A DNA stretch of 19,885 nt from SKVL01 sp046542915. GTDB taxonomy: Bacteria; Patescibacteriota; Minisyncoccia; Phycocordibacterales; CSBR16-193. Numbering within the stretch: position 1 is the first letter of the stretch; every line of letters starts with the position of its first letter. Under the pieces are notes generated by a model, which had not been told where the DNA came from, made no database searches, and worked only from the letters and a program-made list of their open reading frames with translations. Location of the stretch: positions 1 to 19,885 of the forward strand of contig JBKHAI010000012.1 of the NCBI GenBank assembly GCA_046542915.1, read 5' to 3'. Shown here in pieces: positions 13,261 to 19,885 of this stretch. The position numbers and the translations under genes were made by a program.

Positions 13261-14163
13261 ATGAAAGAACTAAACAAAGTATGGATTGACGGTGAATTTG
13301 TTGACTGGCATTCCGCTCAAGTTCACGTATTAACACACGGCTTGCATTACGGCTCGGCCGTCTTTGAAGGGATCAGGGCTTACAAAACCGAAAATGGCAG
13401 TGCAGTTTTTAGACTACCGGAGCATATTGAAAGATTTTTTTATTCCGCTTCCTGTCTAGGGCTTAAGATCCCGTTCTCAAAAGCAGAGACAAAAGAAGCG
13501 ATCCTGGAACTCATAAAGATCAATAAAGAAAACGAGTGCTATATCAGACCTGTGGCTTTCTTTGGTTACGGTAAAATGGGTCTAAATCCGGAAGGCGCTT
13601 CTGTTAAAACAGCGATCATCAACTGGCCGTGGGGAGCTTACCTTGGTGGCGAAGATCCGGTCAGTACGGTCATCTCTGACCATATCAGACCGCACCCTGA
13701 TTCAACGGTTATGGACGCTAAGATCTCCGGAACCTATTCCAACTCGATCTTGGCCAGTCTTTCCGCCAAAGAAGCCGGTGCCGATGAAGCGATACTTTTG
13801 GATTTTGAAGGGTTCGTCGCGGAAGGTCCCGGCGAGAATATTTTTATGGTAAAGAACCATAAACTTTATACTCCGACGAAAGGAACGATACTCCCCGGAA
13901 TTACCAGAGAAAGTGTTATTGAGATAGCCGAAGACATGGGAATAGACGTAGAAGAAAAAAGAATAAAACCGGAGGAAATAAAGTCGGCAGACGAAGTATT
14001 TTTCACCGGAACCGCGGTAGAGGTCTGTCCGGTTGGCCAAATTGACGGAGTTCTAATAAACCAAGGAGAAGTCGGAGAGATAACAAAGGAAATAAAGAGG
14101 ACCTATGCGCAGACCGTACGCGGGAGGGAAAACAGATACTTAAAGTGGCTTACATTTGCCTAA
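13261..14163 (+). CDS. ilvE: Branched-chain-amino-acid aminotransferase
   Basis: Class IV PLP enzyme that interconverts Leu, Ile and Val with their 2-keto acids. 300 residues from ATG 13261; an in-frame TTG at 13249 is less likely given the -10 at 13223-13228. Seen in order: VWIDGEFVDWHSAQVHVLTH; HYGSAVFEGIRAY with the substrate-side Tyr and Arg; Schiff-base Lys154 in DAKISGTYSNS; the PLP-N1 Glu in AEGPGENIF; TILPGITRESV; and FFTGTAVEVCPV, where the phosphate is bound. Length is usual for IlvE. It heads an operon with a flavoprotein (3-nt gap) and tyrA-pheA. The Class IV family also holds D-amino-acid and ADC-lyase enzymes, but the motifs fit BCAT. Confidence 0.92.
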   Translation: MKELNKVWIDGEFVDWHSAQVHVLTHGLHYGSAVFEGIRAYKTENGSAVFRLPEHIERFFYSASCLGLKIPFSKAETKEAILELIKINKENECYIRPVAFFGYGKMGLNPEGASVKTAIINWPWGAYLGGEDPVSTVISDHIRPHPDSTVMDAKISGTYSNSILASLSAKEAGADEAILLDFEGFVAEGPGENIFMVKNHKLYTPTKGTILPGITRESVIEIAEDMGIDVEEKRIKPEEIKSADEVFFTGTAVEVCPVGQIDGVLINQGEVGEITKEIKRTYAQTVRGRENRYLKWLTFA

Positions 14164-14166
14164 ATT

Positions 14167-15600
14167 ATGGAAATAATTCAAACCGATACTTTGATCATAG
14201 GTGGCGGTGCCGCAGGCTTGAACGCGGCCCTAAATCTAAATAAAAGCAAAGTTACCCTAGTGGAAAAAGGCGGTTCCAATTCGGTCATTTCTCCTTGGAA
14301 TCTGATGATAAAACCGGAGGAGGAAATAAGAGAGAAGATCATAAAAAACGGACACCAAATGAGTGACCCGAAAATAGTGGATGCATTTCTCAAAGAATAC
14401 AGCCGATCAGTGGAAGATCTTAAAGAAATGGGAATTGACCTCAGGAGATCTAACATCGGTATGGTGCCTCGCTATTCCTTTCCCGGATCTGAGGTCAGGA
14501 AGATATTTATAGAAAAATTAAAAGATAAAAACACTAACTTTTTACAAGGCGAGATAGTAAAGTTTTTATTAAACGAAAACGGCAGTATCGTCGGGGCGGA
14601 ATTTTCACCGACTTCATCATCAACTCGGGTAAGGATCTTCTTTAACTTTCTGATCCTAGCCTCCGGCGGCTTGGGAGGTTTTTTTGATCATAAGACCGGT
14701 AGTTCCGATTCCGACGGAAGTATTCTGGCACTTTCTTTTGAGGCGGGATCACAATTGAGAGATATGGAATTTTTTATGTTCCATCCCTTCTTGATAGTAG
14801 ACAAGAGACTCCCCCGAGCTTTGATCTCCGGAGATATTTTGGCAAAAATGGAGTACATAGATGAAAACGGAAACAACTTCCTGTCAGAAAAGGTCTCACA
14901 AGCACTTAAGAATAACGAACACCACCATATATTTCATGAGATGACAAAAGAGTTCTATCTGCAGTCCTTAAAAAGTAAAATATTCGGAAAACTTACCTGT
15001 TCTCATCAATGGTTTGAAAAGTACAAAATGGAAAATGAGTTCGGTTATGTGTTTCAAAATTTTACCAAAAGTGAGTTGGATCAGATAGAGATCTACCCCG
15101 CCTTTCACTTTTCGATCGGAGGTTTAGTAATAGATGAGAACGGACAGACCAATCAAGAAAATGTTTACGCCGCGGGTGAGATAACCGGCGGACTCCATGG
15201 AGGAAACAGAATAGGAGGTCTTGCTATACTGGAAGCATTGATATTCGGCAAAAGAGCAGCTCTTTCTATTAACAAAAGAGAAGTAAAAGAAGTACAGGTT
15301 CCTGATGAAATTCGGGAACTGGGTGATCTGGGAATATCAAAAGAGATAAAGAATAAAGTTTGGCGATCACTGGGGCCTATAAAGAGAAAGGACGAACTTG
15401 AGGAACTGAAAAAGCTTTTGAGTTCAAAGACAAACCTTACTTCACAAGAGAGGTTGTTGAGTAAGATCGTGGAGATCTGCCTTTTACGTAAAGAGTCGGT
15501 GGGTCTTTTCTACAGAGAAGACCTGCCTTCGGCGGAAACCGCCGAACCGTCGTTTTTAATAGATGGTAATATTTATTTTGGCAATGAAGAACAAAGATAA
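14167..15600 (+). CDS. Divergent FAD-dependent oxidoreductase of the L-aspartate oxidase / succinate dehydrogenase flavoprotein family
   Basis: A 477-residue FAD protein with NadB-like order: Rossmann motif G12-G-G-A-A-G17; an FAD segment LASGGLGGFF near 164-173; MEFFMFHP with His206; AFHFSIGGLVIDENG with His314; and YAAGEITGGLHGGNRIGGLAILEALIFGKRA with Arg348. A helical C-terminal domain ends with RKESVGLFYREDLP, like the E-S-R-G-x-H-Y-R motif of NadB. Departures: the loop that normally holds the catalytic Arg (R-G-E-G) reads SGDILAKMEY, with no Arg at 218-245; ESRG is ESVG; and the S-x-x-A-x-G-G flavin loop is NSVISPWNL. It is therefore probably not a working L-aspartate oxidase; no nadA or nadC is near. 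Sits between ilvE and tyrA-pheA. Confidence 0.75.
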   Translation: MEIIQTDTLIIGGGAAGLNAALNLNKSKVTLVEKGGSNSVISPWNLMIKPEEEIREKIIKNGHQMSDPKIVDAFLKEYSRSVEDLKEMGIDLRRSNIGMVPRYSFPGSEVRKIFIEKLKDKNTNFLQGEIVKFLLNENGSIVGAEFSPTSSSTRVRIFFNFLILASGGLGGFFDHKTGSSDSDGSILALSFEAGSQLRDMEFFMFHPFLIVDKRLPRALISGDILAKMEYIDENGNNFLSEKVSQALKNNEHHHIFHEMTKEFYLQSLKSKIFGKLTCSHQWFEKYKMENEFGYVFQNFTKSELDQIEIYPAFHFSIGGLVIDENGQTNQENVYAAGEITGGLHGGNRIGGLAILEALIFGKRAALSINKREVKEVQVPDEIRELGDLGISKEIKNKVWRSLGPIKRKDELEELKKLLSSKTNLTSQERLLSKIVEICLLRKESVGLFYREDLPSAETAEPSFLIDGNIYFGNEEQR

Positions 15601-17272
15601 AAAACCCGTTATCGGGATAGTGGGAGGCAAAGGAAAGCTTGGTAGATGGTTTAACGACTTTTTCATCAACGAAGGTTTCGAGGTCTTGATATCAGATACC
15701 AAAACCTCTATTTCCAATAAACATCTGGCGGAAAGGTCTGATATCGTCATAGTCTCCGTCCCTATAGTAAAGACTGTGGAAGTTATTAAAGAGATCAAGG
15801 ACTTCGTTAGGGCGGATGCTTTACTCTGCGATGTGGCCTCTTTGAAGTCCAAACCCGTAGAAGCCTTAAAAAAAGCAAAATGCGGTACCCTCGGAATGCA
15901 TCCTTTGTTCGGGCCTCTGACCTTGAGCTTATCAGGTCAAAACATTGTCTTTTGTCCCGTGGTTAATAACAGATGGTCTGAATTTTTAGAGAAGCTCTTT
16001 AAACACCACGGAGCAAACATAATAAAGATCTCACCCGAGGAACACGACAGACAGATGGCAATGATCCAAGCTCTTACTCACTTTTCCAATATCTCTCTTG
16101 CCAGGACGGTCTATTCCGAAAAATGGGAACTCAATTCTGCTTTTTTTACTCCCGTCTTTCGACTTCAGAGTCTGATCATGGGAAGAATACTGGATCAGAG
16201 AGCGGAACTTTTGGCGGAGATCGAGATGGAAAACCCGTACTTTCCGGAAATACTATCCAGATTTGAAAAAGAACTCTCGGACTTAAGTAACAGTGTCAGA
16301 GATAAGGACGTCAGATCGTTCGTTAATAATTTCAACAGAACATCAAAACATCTGGATTCTTTCAAAAAAATAGCGGAAACAAGATCAGCCGAGATCTTGC
16401 GCCTACTGGAAACACAGCCGTTAAAGGTCAGAAAGAAGAAAAAGACCGAGATCGACCTTAAGAATATAAAGGTGGGTTTCTTAGGTCCTCGCGGGACCTT
16501 TTCCGATGAGGCGGCCGGTAAAATATTCTCTTCAGAAAGCGAACCGGTTCCAGTTTCAACAATAAAGGATGTTTTTGAAAAGGTGAACGGTCATGAGATA
16601 GACCTCGGAGTTGTTCCCATAGAGAACAGCAGTACCGGTATTGTTTCCGAGACCATACACAACCTGATCAACTACCCCTTAAAGGTAACCGGTTCTTTTG
16701 ATCTGCGGGTTCACCAATGTCTTTTAAGCAGAGGGAAGAGTCAGAAAGAGATAGATGTCATCATAACTCACGAACAGGCCCTTTCTCAGTGTCAGGTCTG
16801 GCTGGAGAAGAATCTTCCAAACATCAAAAAACAGGGGGCATCCAGTACGATAACTCCAATAATGGAAAGAGGCGAGAAAAAAGTCGGTTTCATTGCTCCC
16901 CAAAAAGCATCAGAGATCTACGATCTGAATATTTTGGCGGAGAATATCGAGGACAACAAAGACAACTACACAAAGTTCTATGTTATCTCTAACGATATTC
17001 ATAAAGACCTCCGAAAAAAATTAAATGCTGAAAAAACAGTAATGCTGTTTGCGGTCTACGACCGAGTTGGAATACTCAGAGATATTTTAGACGTTTTCAC
17101 AAAAAACAAGATAAATCTAACCTCTCTGCAGTCCATTCCCGCACAACTAAGGGTCTGGGACTACGTATTCTTCGTTGAGGCCGAGAGTTCATACTTCTCT
17201 CCCAAGACCAAAAAGGTCATAAAAGAACTTGAAGAATACTGCTCGGTAATAAGGGTCATCGGAGTGAGCTAG
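15584..17272 (+). CDS. Fused prephenate dehydrogenase - prephenate dehydratase with ACT domain
   Basis: Bifunctional enzyme predicted to convert prephenate to 4-hydroxyphenylpyruvate (TyrA part) and to phenylpyruvate (PheA part), the last steps before Tyr and Phe transamination. 562 residues from ATG 15584; ATG 15563 would add seven. Residues 8-270: TyrA with IGIVGGKGKLGRWF, catalytic His106 in GMHPLFGP, EEHDRQMAMIQALTHF, then a helical dimer domain. Residues 296-475: PheA with KVGFLGPRGTFSDEAA, VVPIENSSTGIVSETI, THEQALSQC, and catalytic Thr463 in NYTKF (family TRF). Residues 484-562: ACT domain with DRVGIL, and LQSIP in place of ESRP. No chorismate mutase (AroQ) domain is seen in the linker. 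Overlaps the preceding gene by 17 nt. Confidence 0.92.
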   Translation: MKNKDKKPVIGIVGGKGKLGRWFNDFFINEGFEVLISDTKTSISNKHLAERSDIVIVSVPIVKTVEVIKEIKDFVRADALLCDVASLKSKPVEALKKAKCGTLGMHPLFGPLTLSLSGQNIVFCPVVNNRWSEFLEKLFKHHGANIIKISPEEHDRQMAMIQALTHFSNISLARTVYSEKWELNSAFFTPVFRLQSLIMGRILDQRAELLAEIEMENPYFPEILSRFEKELSDLSNSVRDKDVRSFVNNFNRTSKHLDSFKKIAETRSAEILRLLETQPLKVRKKKKTEIDLKNIKVGFLGPRGTFSDEAAGKIFSSESEPVPVSTIKDVFEKVNGHEIDLGVVPIENSSTGIVSETIHNLINYPLKVTGSFDLRVHQCLLSRGKSQKEIDVIITHEQALSQCQVWLEKNLPNIKKQGASSTITPIMERGEKKVGFIAPQKASEIYDLNILAENIEDNKDNYTKFYVISNDIHKDLRKKLNAEKTVMLFAVYDRVGILRDILDVFTKNKINLTSLQSIPAQLRVWDYVFFVEAESSYFSPKTKKVIKELEEYCSVIRVIGVS

Positions 17273-17318
17273 GTATGTAATACATATACAGCTTACTCTA
17301 TTAAAATGTCTAAATTTG

Positions 17319-17327
17319 TGGCAAAAT
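17319..17327 (+). promoter_or_regulatory. Candidate -10 element for hsdM
   Basis: TGGCAAAAT ends 8 nt before ATG 17336, the same geometry as the leaderless promoters at 7242-7268 and before ychF, though CAAAAT is a weak hexamer. A TAAAAT at 17302-17307, without a TG extension, is the alternative and would give a leader of about 20 nt. Confidence 0.3.
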
Positions 17328-17335
17328 AAGGTCAA

Positions 17336-18928
17336 ATGACACAGAAGGAAAAGAAAGAGTTAGACTACTCAGTCGCAATGCTAAAGAAACAGCTATGGAA
17401 GGTAGCCGACACTCTGCGAGGCAAAATGAATGCCGATGAGTACAAGGATTACATCCTAGGGTTTATTTTCTATAAATACCTCTCCGAACGACTGAGAAAG
17501 TACGTTGATGATAAACTGCTGGTCAAAGAGGATTTTCGGTTCCGGGATATCCAAGAAAACACCGAAGAAGGCAGGAAGTATTTGGAGCATATCAGAGAAG
17601 CTTGTCTGGATTATCTCGGTTACTTTCTCCAACCCTCCGAACTGTTTGTCTATCTTATCCAAAAAGGTAAAGGGGAGATAGACGGACAGGACTCCTTTAT
17701 CTTAGAGGATCTCAAGAACATCTTAAACAGTATCGAGCAAACCTCAGCCGGCACCGAAAGCGAGGATGATTTCAAAGGTCTGTTTGACGACCTGGATCTT
17801 ACTTCCTCCAAGTTGGGTCGAGGTGAGAACGAAAAGAACGAAGTGGTGGTAGAGATCCTCAGCCATCTTGCCGAAATAGAATTTCACTTAAACGGCAATG
17901 ATCTTCTTGGTGACGCTTATGAATATCTGATCGGCGAGTTCGCCGCTGGCTCCGGGAAAAAAGGAGGTGAGTTCTACACTCCCGCTCAGGTATCTAAACT
18001 TTTAGCAAAAATTGTCACTACCGACAAAAAGCGCATTAAAAGTGCCTATGACCCTACCTGCGGTTCCGGTTCGCTCCTTCTGCGTCTCAACGAATTTACC
18101 GAGGTAACCAAGTACTACGGTCAAGAGCTCAACCAAACCACCTACAACCTTGCTCGGATGAATATGATCCTTCACGGGATCCATTTCAAGGACTTTGAGA
18201 TCCGCCAAGGAAACACTCTAACCGATGATGCTCATCCCGACCTCAAAGCCGAAGCAGTGGTGGCTAATCCACCTTTCTCGGCCAAATGGAAAGGGGATAG
18301 TGATCCGACTTTAGCTCATGATGAACGATTTTCACAGTACGGCCGACTGGCCCCCAAAAGTGCCGCTGACTACGCCTTTGTTACTCATATGATCCATCAC
18401 TTATCCGAAAACGGCGCAATGGCGGTAGTATTACCGCATGGTGCCTTGTTTCGATCAGGAGCTGAAGGGCACATCCGTAAACACATTATAGAAAAGCAAA
18501 ATTATCTGGACGCTGTGATTGGTCTGCCACCGAACCTCTTCTACGGCACCTCCATTCCGGCCACTGTTATGGTCTTTAAAAAATGCCGCCAAGATGACGA
18601 CTGCGTGCTGTTCATTGACGCTTCTAAAGAGTTCGAGAAAAGCCGCAATCAAAACTTCTTGACTGATGAAAATGTTGAGAAGATCTTTAAGACCTACCAA
18701 GAGCGCCGAGATGTTGAAAAATACGCCCACTGTGCTCCGCTCGATGAGATCCGTGAGAACGACTACAATCTCAACATTCCGCGGTATGTCGATACCTTCG
18801 AGGAAGAAGAGCCGATTGATCTTGATGAGGTGGCTCAGGAGCTCAAGGAGGTCAAGTCCAAAGAAAAGGAGCTTCAAGACAAGATCACCGGCTTTTGTGA
18901 GGAGTTAGGGATAGATAAGCCGTTTTAA
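17336..18928 (+). CDS. hsdM: Type I restriction-modification DNA methyltransferase subunit (HsdM), apparently orphan
   Basis: SAM-dependent N6-adenine methyltransferase subunit of a Type I system, 530 residues, full length. The N-terminal HsdM helical domain (about 15-150) contains LWKVADTLRGKMNADEYKDYILGF. The catalytic domain has EFYTPAQVSKL (213-223), SAM motif I DPTCGSGS (239-246), and the adenine-flipping motif NPPF (311-314) in VVANPPFSAKW. A C-terminal charged coiled-coil region (about 487-520) normally contacts HsdS. HsdM needs HsdS for target recognition, but the next gene, 3 nt downstream, is a NYN-domain protein, and no hsdS or hsdR is in the window. The gene uses more C/G-ending codons by eye than its downstream partner, which suggests separate histories. 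Confidence 0.93.
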   Translation: MTQKEKKELDYSVAMLKKQLWKVADTLRGKMNADEYKDYILGFIFYKYLSERLRKYVDDKLLVKEDFRFRDIQENTEEGRKYLEHIREACLDYLGYFLQPSELFVYLIQKGKGEIDGQDSFILEDLKNILNSIEQTSAGTESEDDFKGLFDDLDLTSSKLGRGENEKNEVVVEILSHLAEIEFHLNGNDLLGDAYEYLIGEFAAGSGKKGGEFYTPAQVSKLLAKIVTTDKKRIKSAYDPTCGSGSLLLRLNEFTEVTKYYGQELNQTTYNLARMNMILHGIHFKDFEIRQGNTLTDDAHPDLKAEAVVANPPFSAKWKGDSDPTLAHDERFSQYGRLAPKSAADYAFVTHMIHHLSENGAMAVVLPHGALFRSGAEGHIRKHIIEKQNYLDAVIGLPPNLFYGTSIPATVMVFKKCRQDDDCVLFIDASKEFEKSRNQNFLTDENVEKIFKTYQERRDVEKYAHCAPLDEIRENDYNLNIPRYVDTFEEEEPIDLDEVAQELKEVKSKEKELQDKITGFCEELGIDKPF

Positions 18929-18931
18929 CAT

Positions 18932-19591
18932 ATGAATTTACAAGAATTAAAAAACAAAATTATACGGGAAGAATTAGAGATCGGCGAAGATTACGGTGAG
19001 ATCTTTTCTTTTATTGATTTTGCGAATGTAAATAAATGGTTTGAGGATGATAAGCAGGACTGGAACAATAAACCTCTAGAAAGTAACGAGAAGCTAGAGA
19101 TTGATGTGCAGAAACTTAAGATTTTTGGCGATGTTTTCAGTAATCGTGTTCGTATCTATTATGGGCAAGACTTGAGGAACTCAAAGTCTCAGTCGTTTAC
19201 ATATTTTCTTAGAAAGGTATTTAATAATAAGGTTGTGACTAAAGACCTGCAAAGGATTAAACATTACCTGGATAATATACCTCAAGAGCAGCTTCCTTTT
19301 ACTTCAACTGATAAGCAGGGTTATAGATATATTGAGATACACAAATGCAATTTTGATGTTGAGATATCTGTAGATGCTATCAAGATGATAGACCATTACG
19401 ACACATTCTGCATTTTCTCAGGAGATGCTGATTTCGTGTATCTGAATAATTTTCTACGAAAGAAAAAGAAGAAGGTGATCATTTTCAAATCAGGACATAT
19501 TACCAATCTACTAAGGCGGTCTGCTGATCTGATTATTAATGCCCAGAGAGTAAAGAAACACATTGCTCGCATAGAAAAAACGAAGACCTGA
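18932..19591 (+). CDS. NYN-domain (LabA/DUF88, PIN-like fold) putative nuclease
   Basis: A 219-residue protein of the NYN superfamily, predicted to have a PIN-like metal-dependent RNase fold. Acidic residues in the expected places: Asp29 in FSFIDFANVNKWF, Asp142 and Asp148 in KCNFDVEISVDAIKMI, and Asp165 and Asp167 in FSGDADFVYLNNFL, followed by the KKVIIFKSG strand. A Lys/Arg-rich C-terminal segment (RRSADLI...AQRVKKHIARIEK) may bind nucleic acid. It follows hsdM with a 3-nt gap, so it is almost certainly co-transcribed, and is more A/T-rich by eye. The reading frame ends inside a strong hairpin. Substrate is unknown; an RNA or DNA cleavage role in a defence-like module is inference. Confidence 0.85.
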   Translation: MNLQELKNKIIREELEIGEDYGEIFSFIDFANVNKWFEDDKQDWNNKPLESNEKLEIDVQKLKIFGDVFSNRVRIYYGQDLRNSKSQSFTYFLRKVFNNKVVTKDLQRIKHYLDNIPQEQLPFTSTDKQGYRYIEIHKCNFDVEISVDAIKMIDHYDTFCIFSGDADFVYLNNFLRKKKKKVIIFKSGHITNLLRRSADLIINAQRVKKHIARIEKTKT

Positions 19592-19608
19592 CGAGGTCAG
19601 GTCTTCGT
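19580..19608 (+). terminator. Strong hairpin terminator after the NYN gene
   Basis: Perfect 13-bp stem (ACGAAGACCTGAC / GTCAGGTCTTCGT) with a 3-nt loop, preceded by an A-run and followed within 8 nt by GGTTTT. The TGA stop at 19589-19591 lies inside the left arm. This closes the hsdM-NYN unit. A smaller CCCGA/TCGGG inverted repeat follows at about 19618-19635. Confidence 0.7.
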
Positions 19609-19679
19609 GGTTGGTTTTCCCGAATTAACCTCGGGTAGGTATCTAAAATATAGCAGAAGTTTGGAAAATAATCAAGATT

Positions 19680-19688
19680 TTATCCACA
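19680..19688 (+). other. DnaA-box-like 9-mer beside an A/T-rich tract
   Basis: TTATCCACA is a perfect consensus DnaA box. It is followed by A-run and TA-repeat DNA (19691-19712). AAATTGATAT occurs at 19695-19704 and again at 19754-19763. Only one box was found in the 260-bp gap, so an origin is not supported; it may be chance or a regulatory DnaA site. Confidence 0.3.
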
Positions 19689-19833
19689 AGAAAAAAATTG
19701 ATATATATATATAAAGATCAAACCAGCTCATATTTTTTGCTAAAAGAATATGGAAATTGATATCATAATTTTACAAAGTTGAAATTATTTTGAAAGGTTG
19801 AGATATTTCAAAAATTGCATATTTTGCTGCGAT

Positions 19834-19842
19834 TGGTAAGAT
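19834..19842 (+). promoter_or_regulatory. Extended -10 element for ychF, near-leaderless
   Basis: TGGTAAGAT ends 8 nt before ATG 19851. A TTGCAT at 19815-19820, 16 bp upstream of TAAGAT, is a possible -35. The expected transcript would begin about 1-2 nt before the start codon. Confidence 0.5.
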
Positions 19843-19850
19843 GAAGCCCT

Positions 19851-19885
19851 ATGTCACTTTCAATAGGAATCGTCGGACTGCCGAA
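19851..19885 (+). CDS. ychF: YchF/OLA1-type GTPase-like ATPase, 3' partial (first 11 codons)
   Basis: The last 35 bases encode MSLSIGIVGLP plus the first two bases of an Asn/Lys codon. This matches the very conserved YchF N-terminus that leads into its G1 loop (GLPNVGKST). YchF is a ribosome-associated, ATP-preferring member of the TRAFAC GTPases. The rest is beyond the window. An overlapping frame from ATG 19841 (MKPYVTFN) is not supported. Confidence 0.75.
   Translation, partial: MSLSIGIVGLP

Noticed and set aside
16300..16460. Chorismate mutase (AroQ) domain between TyrA and PheA
   Set aside because: The helices fit the C-terminal TyrA dimerisation domain, and no AroQ signature residues were seen; a profile search would settle it.
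19620..19850. Replication origin
   Set aside because: One DnaA box and A/T-rich DNA only; no box cluster and no dnaA or dnaN next to it.
1..19885. tRNA, rRNA, CRISPR array, insertion sequence or UGA recoding
   Set aside because: No cloverleaf, spaced direct repeats or transposase motif was seen. TGA ends several intact genes, with ATGA overlaps, so it acts as a stop.

Overview
The window looks like a compact, gene-dense bacterial chromosome segment of moderate, AT-leaning composition. Genes are mostly packed into operons with ATGA or longer overlaps. Several genes are typical of Patescibacteria/CPR-like genomes: a short 'translation elongation factor-like' protein, a DUF6485 Cys-rich protein, a MurF-like protein with a CPR-style N-terminus, and a YchF that starts MSLSIGIVGLPN. 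TGA is used as an ordinary stop (for example at the ends of the genes at 8734, 9906 and 10409), so this is not a UGA-recoded lineage. The amino-acid genes (ilvE, tyrA-pheA fusion) are more than many reduced CPR genomes carry, so the placement is a hypothesis. No rRNA, tRNA, CRISPR array or transposase was seen.

Layout. 1-2093: 3' part of a SERCA-like P-type ATPase. 2160-3297: desulfoferrodoxin overlapping a TlyA-type rRNA methyltransferase. 3289-7235 (minus): a three-gene unit with a BaiN/HI0933 flavoprotein, a Tat-signal lytic transglycosylase with LysM repeats, and a membrane acyltransferase. 7276-10729 (plus): a tightly coupled six-gene operon with a small membrane protein, a class I aminotransferase, a degenerate Mur-ligase-like protein, two half-size permeases and a NifX/NifB-like protein. 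10810-11599: two 48-residue mini-genes joined by ATGA, then a flavodoxin-like protein. 11631-12199: the EF-like gene (minus) divergent from a DUF6485 gene. 12316-13095: an unrecognised protein whose C-terminal half resembles peptidyl-tRNA hydrolase 2. 13261-17272: ilvE, a divergent NadB/SdhA-type flavoprotein and a TyrA-PheA-ACT fusion in one operon. 17336-19591: an HsdM methyltransferase followed 3 nt later by a NYN-domain (PIN-like nuclease fold) protein, ending in a strong hairpin. 19851-end: the start of ychF.

How it works together. Dfx (superoxide reduction) and the flavodoxin-like protein suggest an anaerobic or microaerophilic life. The 13-17 kb operon links branched-chain and aromatic amino-acid metabolism. 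The most system-like novelty is the hsdM-NYN pair, which has no hsdS or hsdR in view and sits between housekeeping genes. A second theme is regulatory: the motif TGnTAnnAT (an extended -10 element) occurs just upstream of nearly every transcription-unit start. In four cases it lies only 6-8 nt from the start codon, which implies leaderless or nearly leaderless mRNAs.
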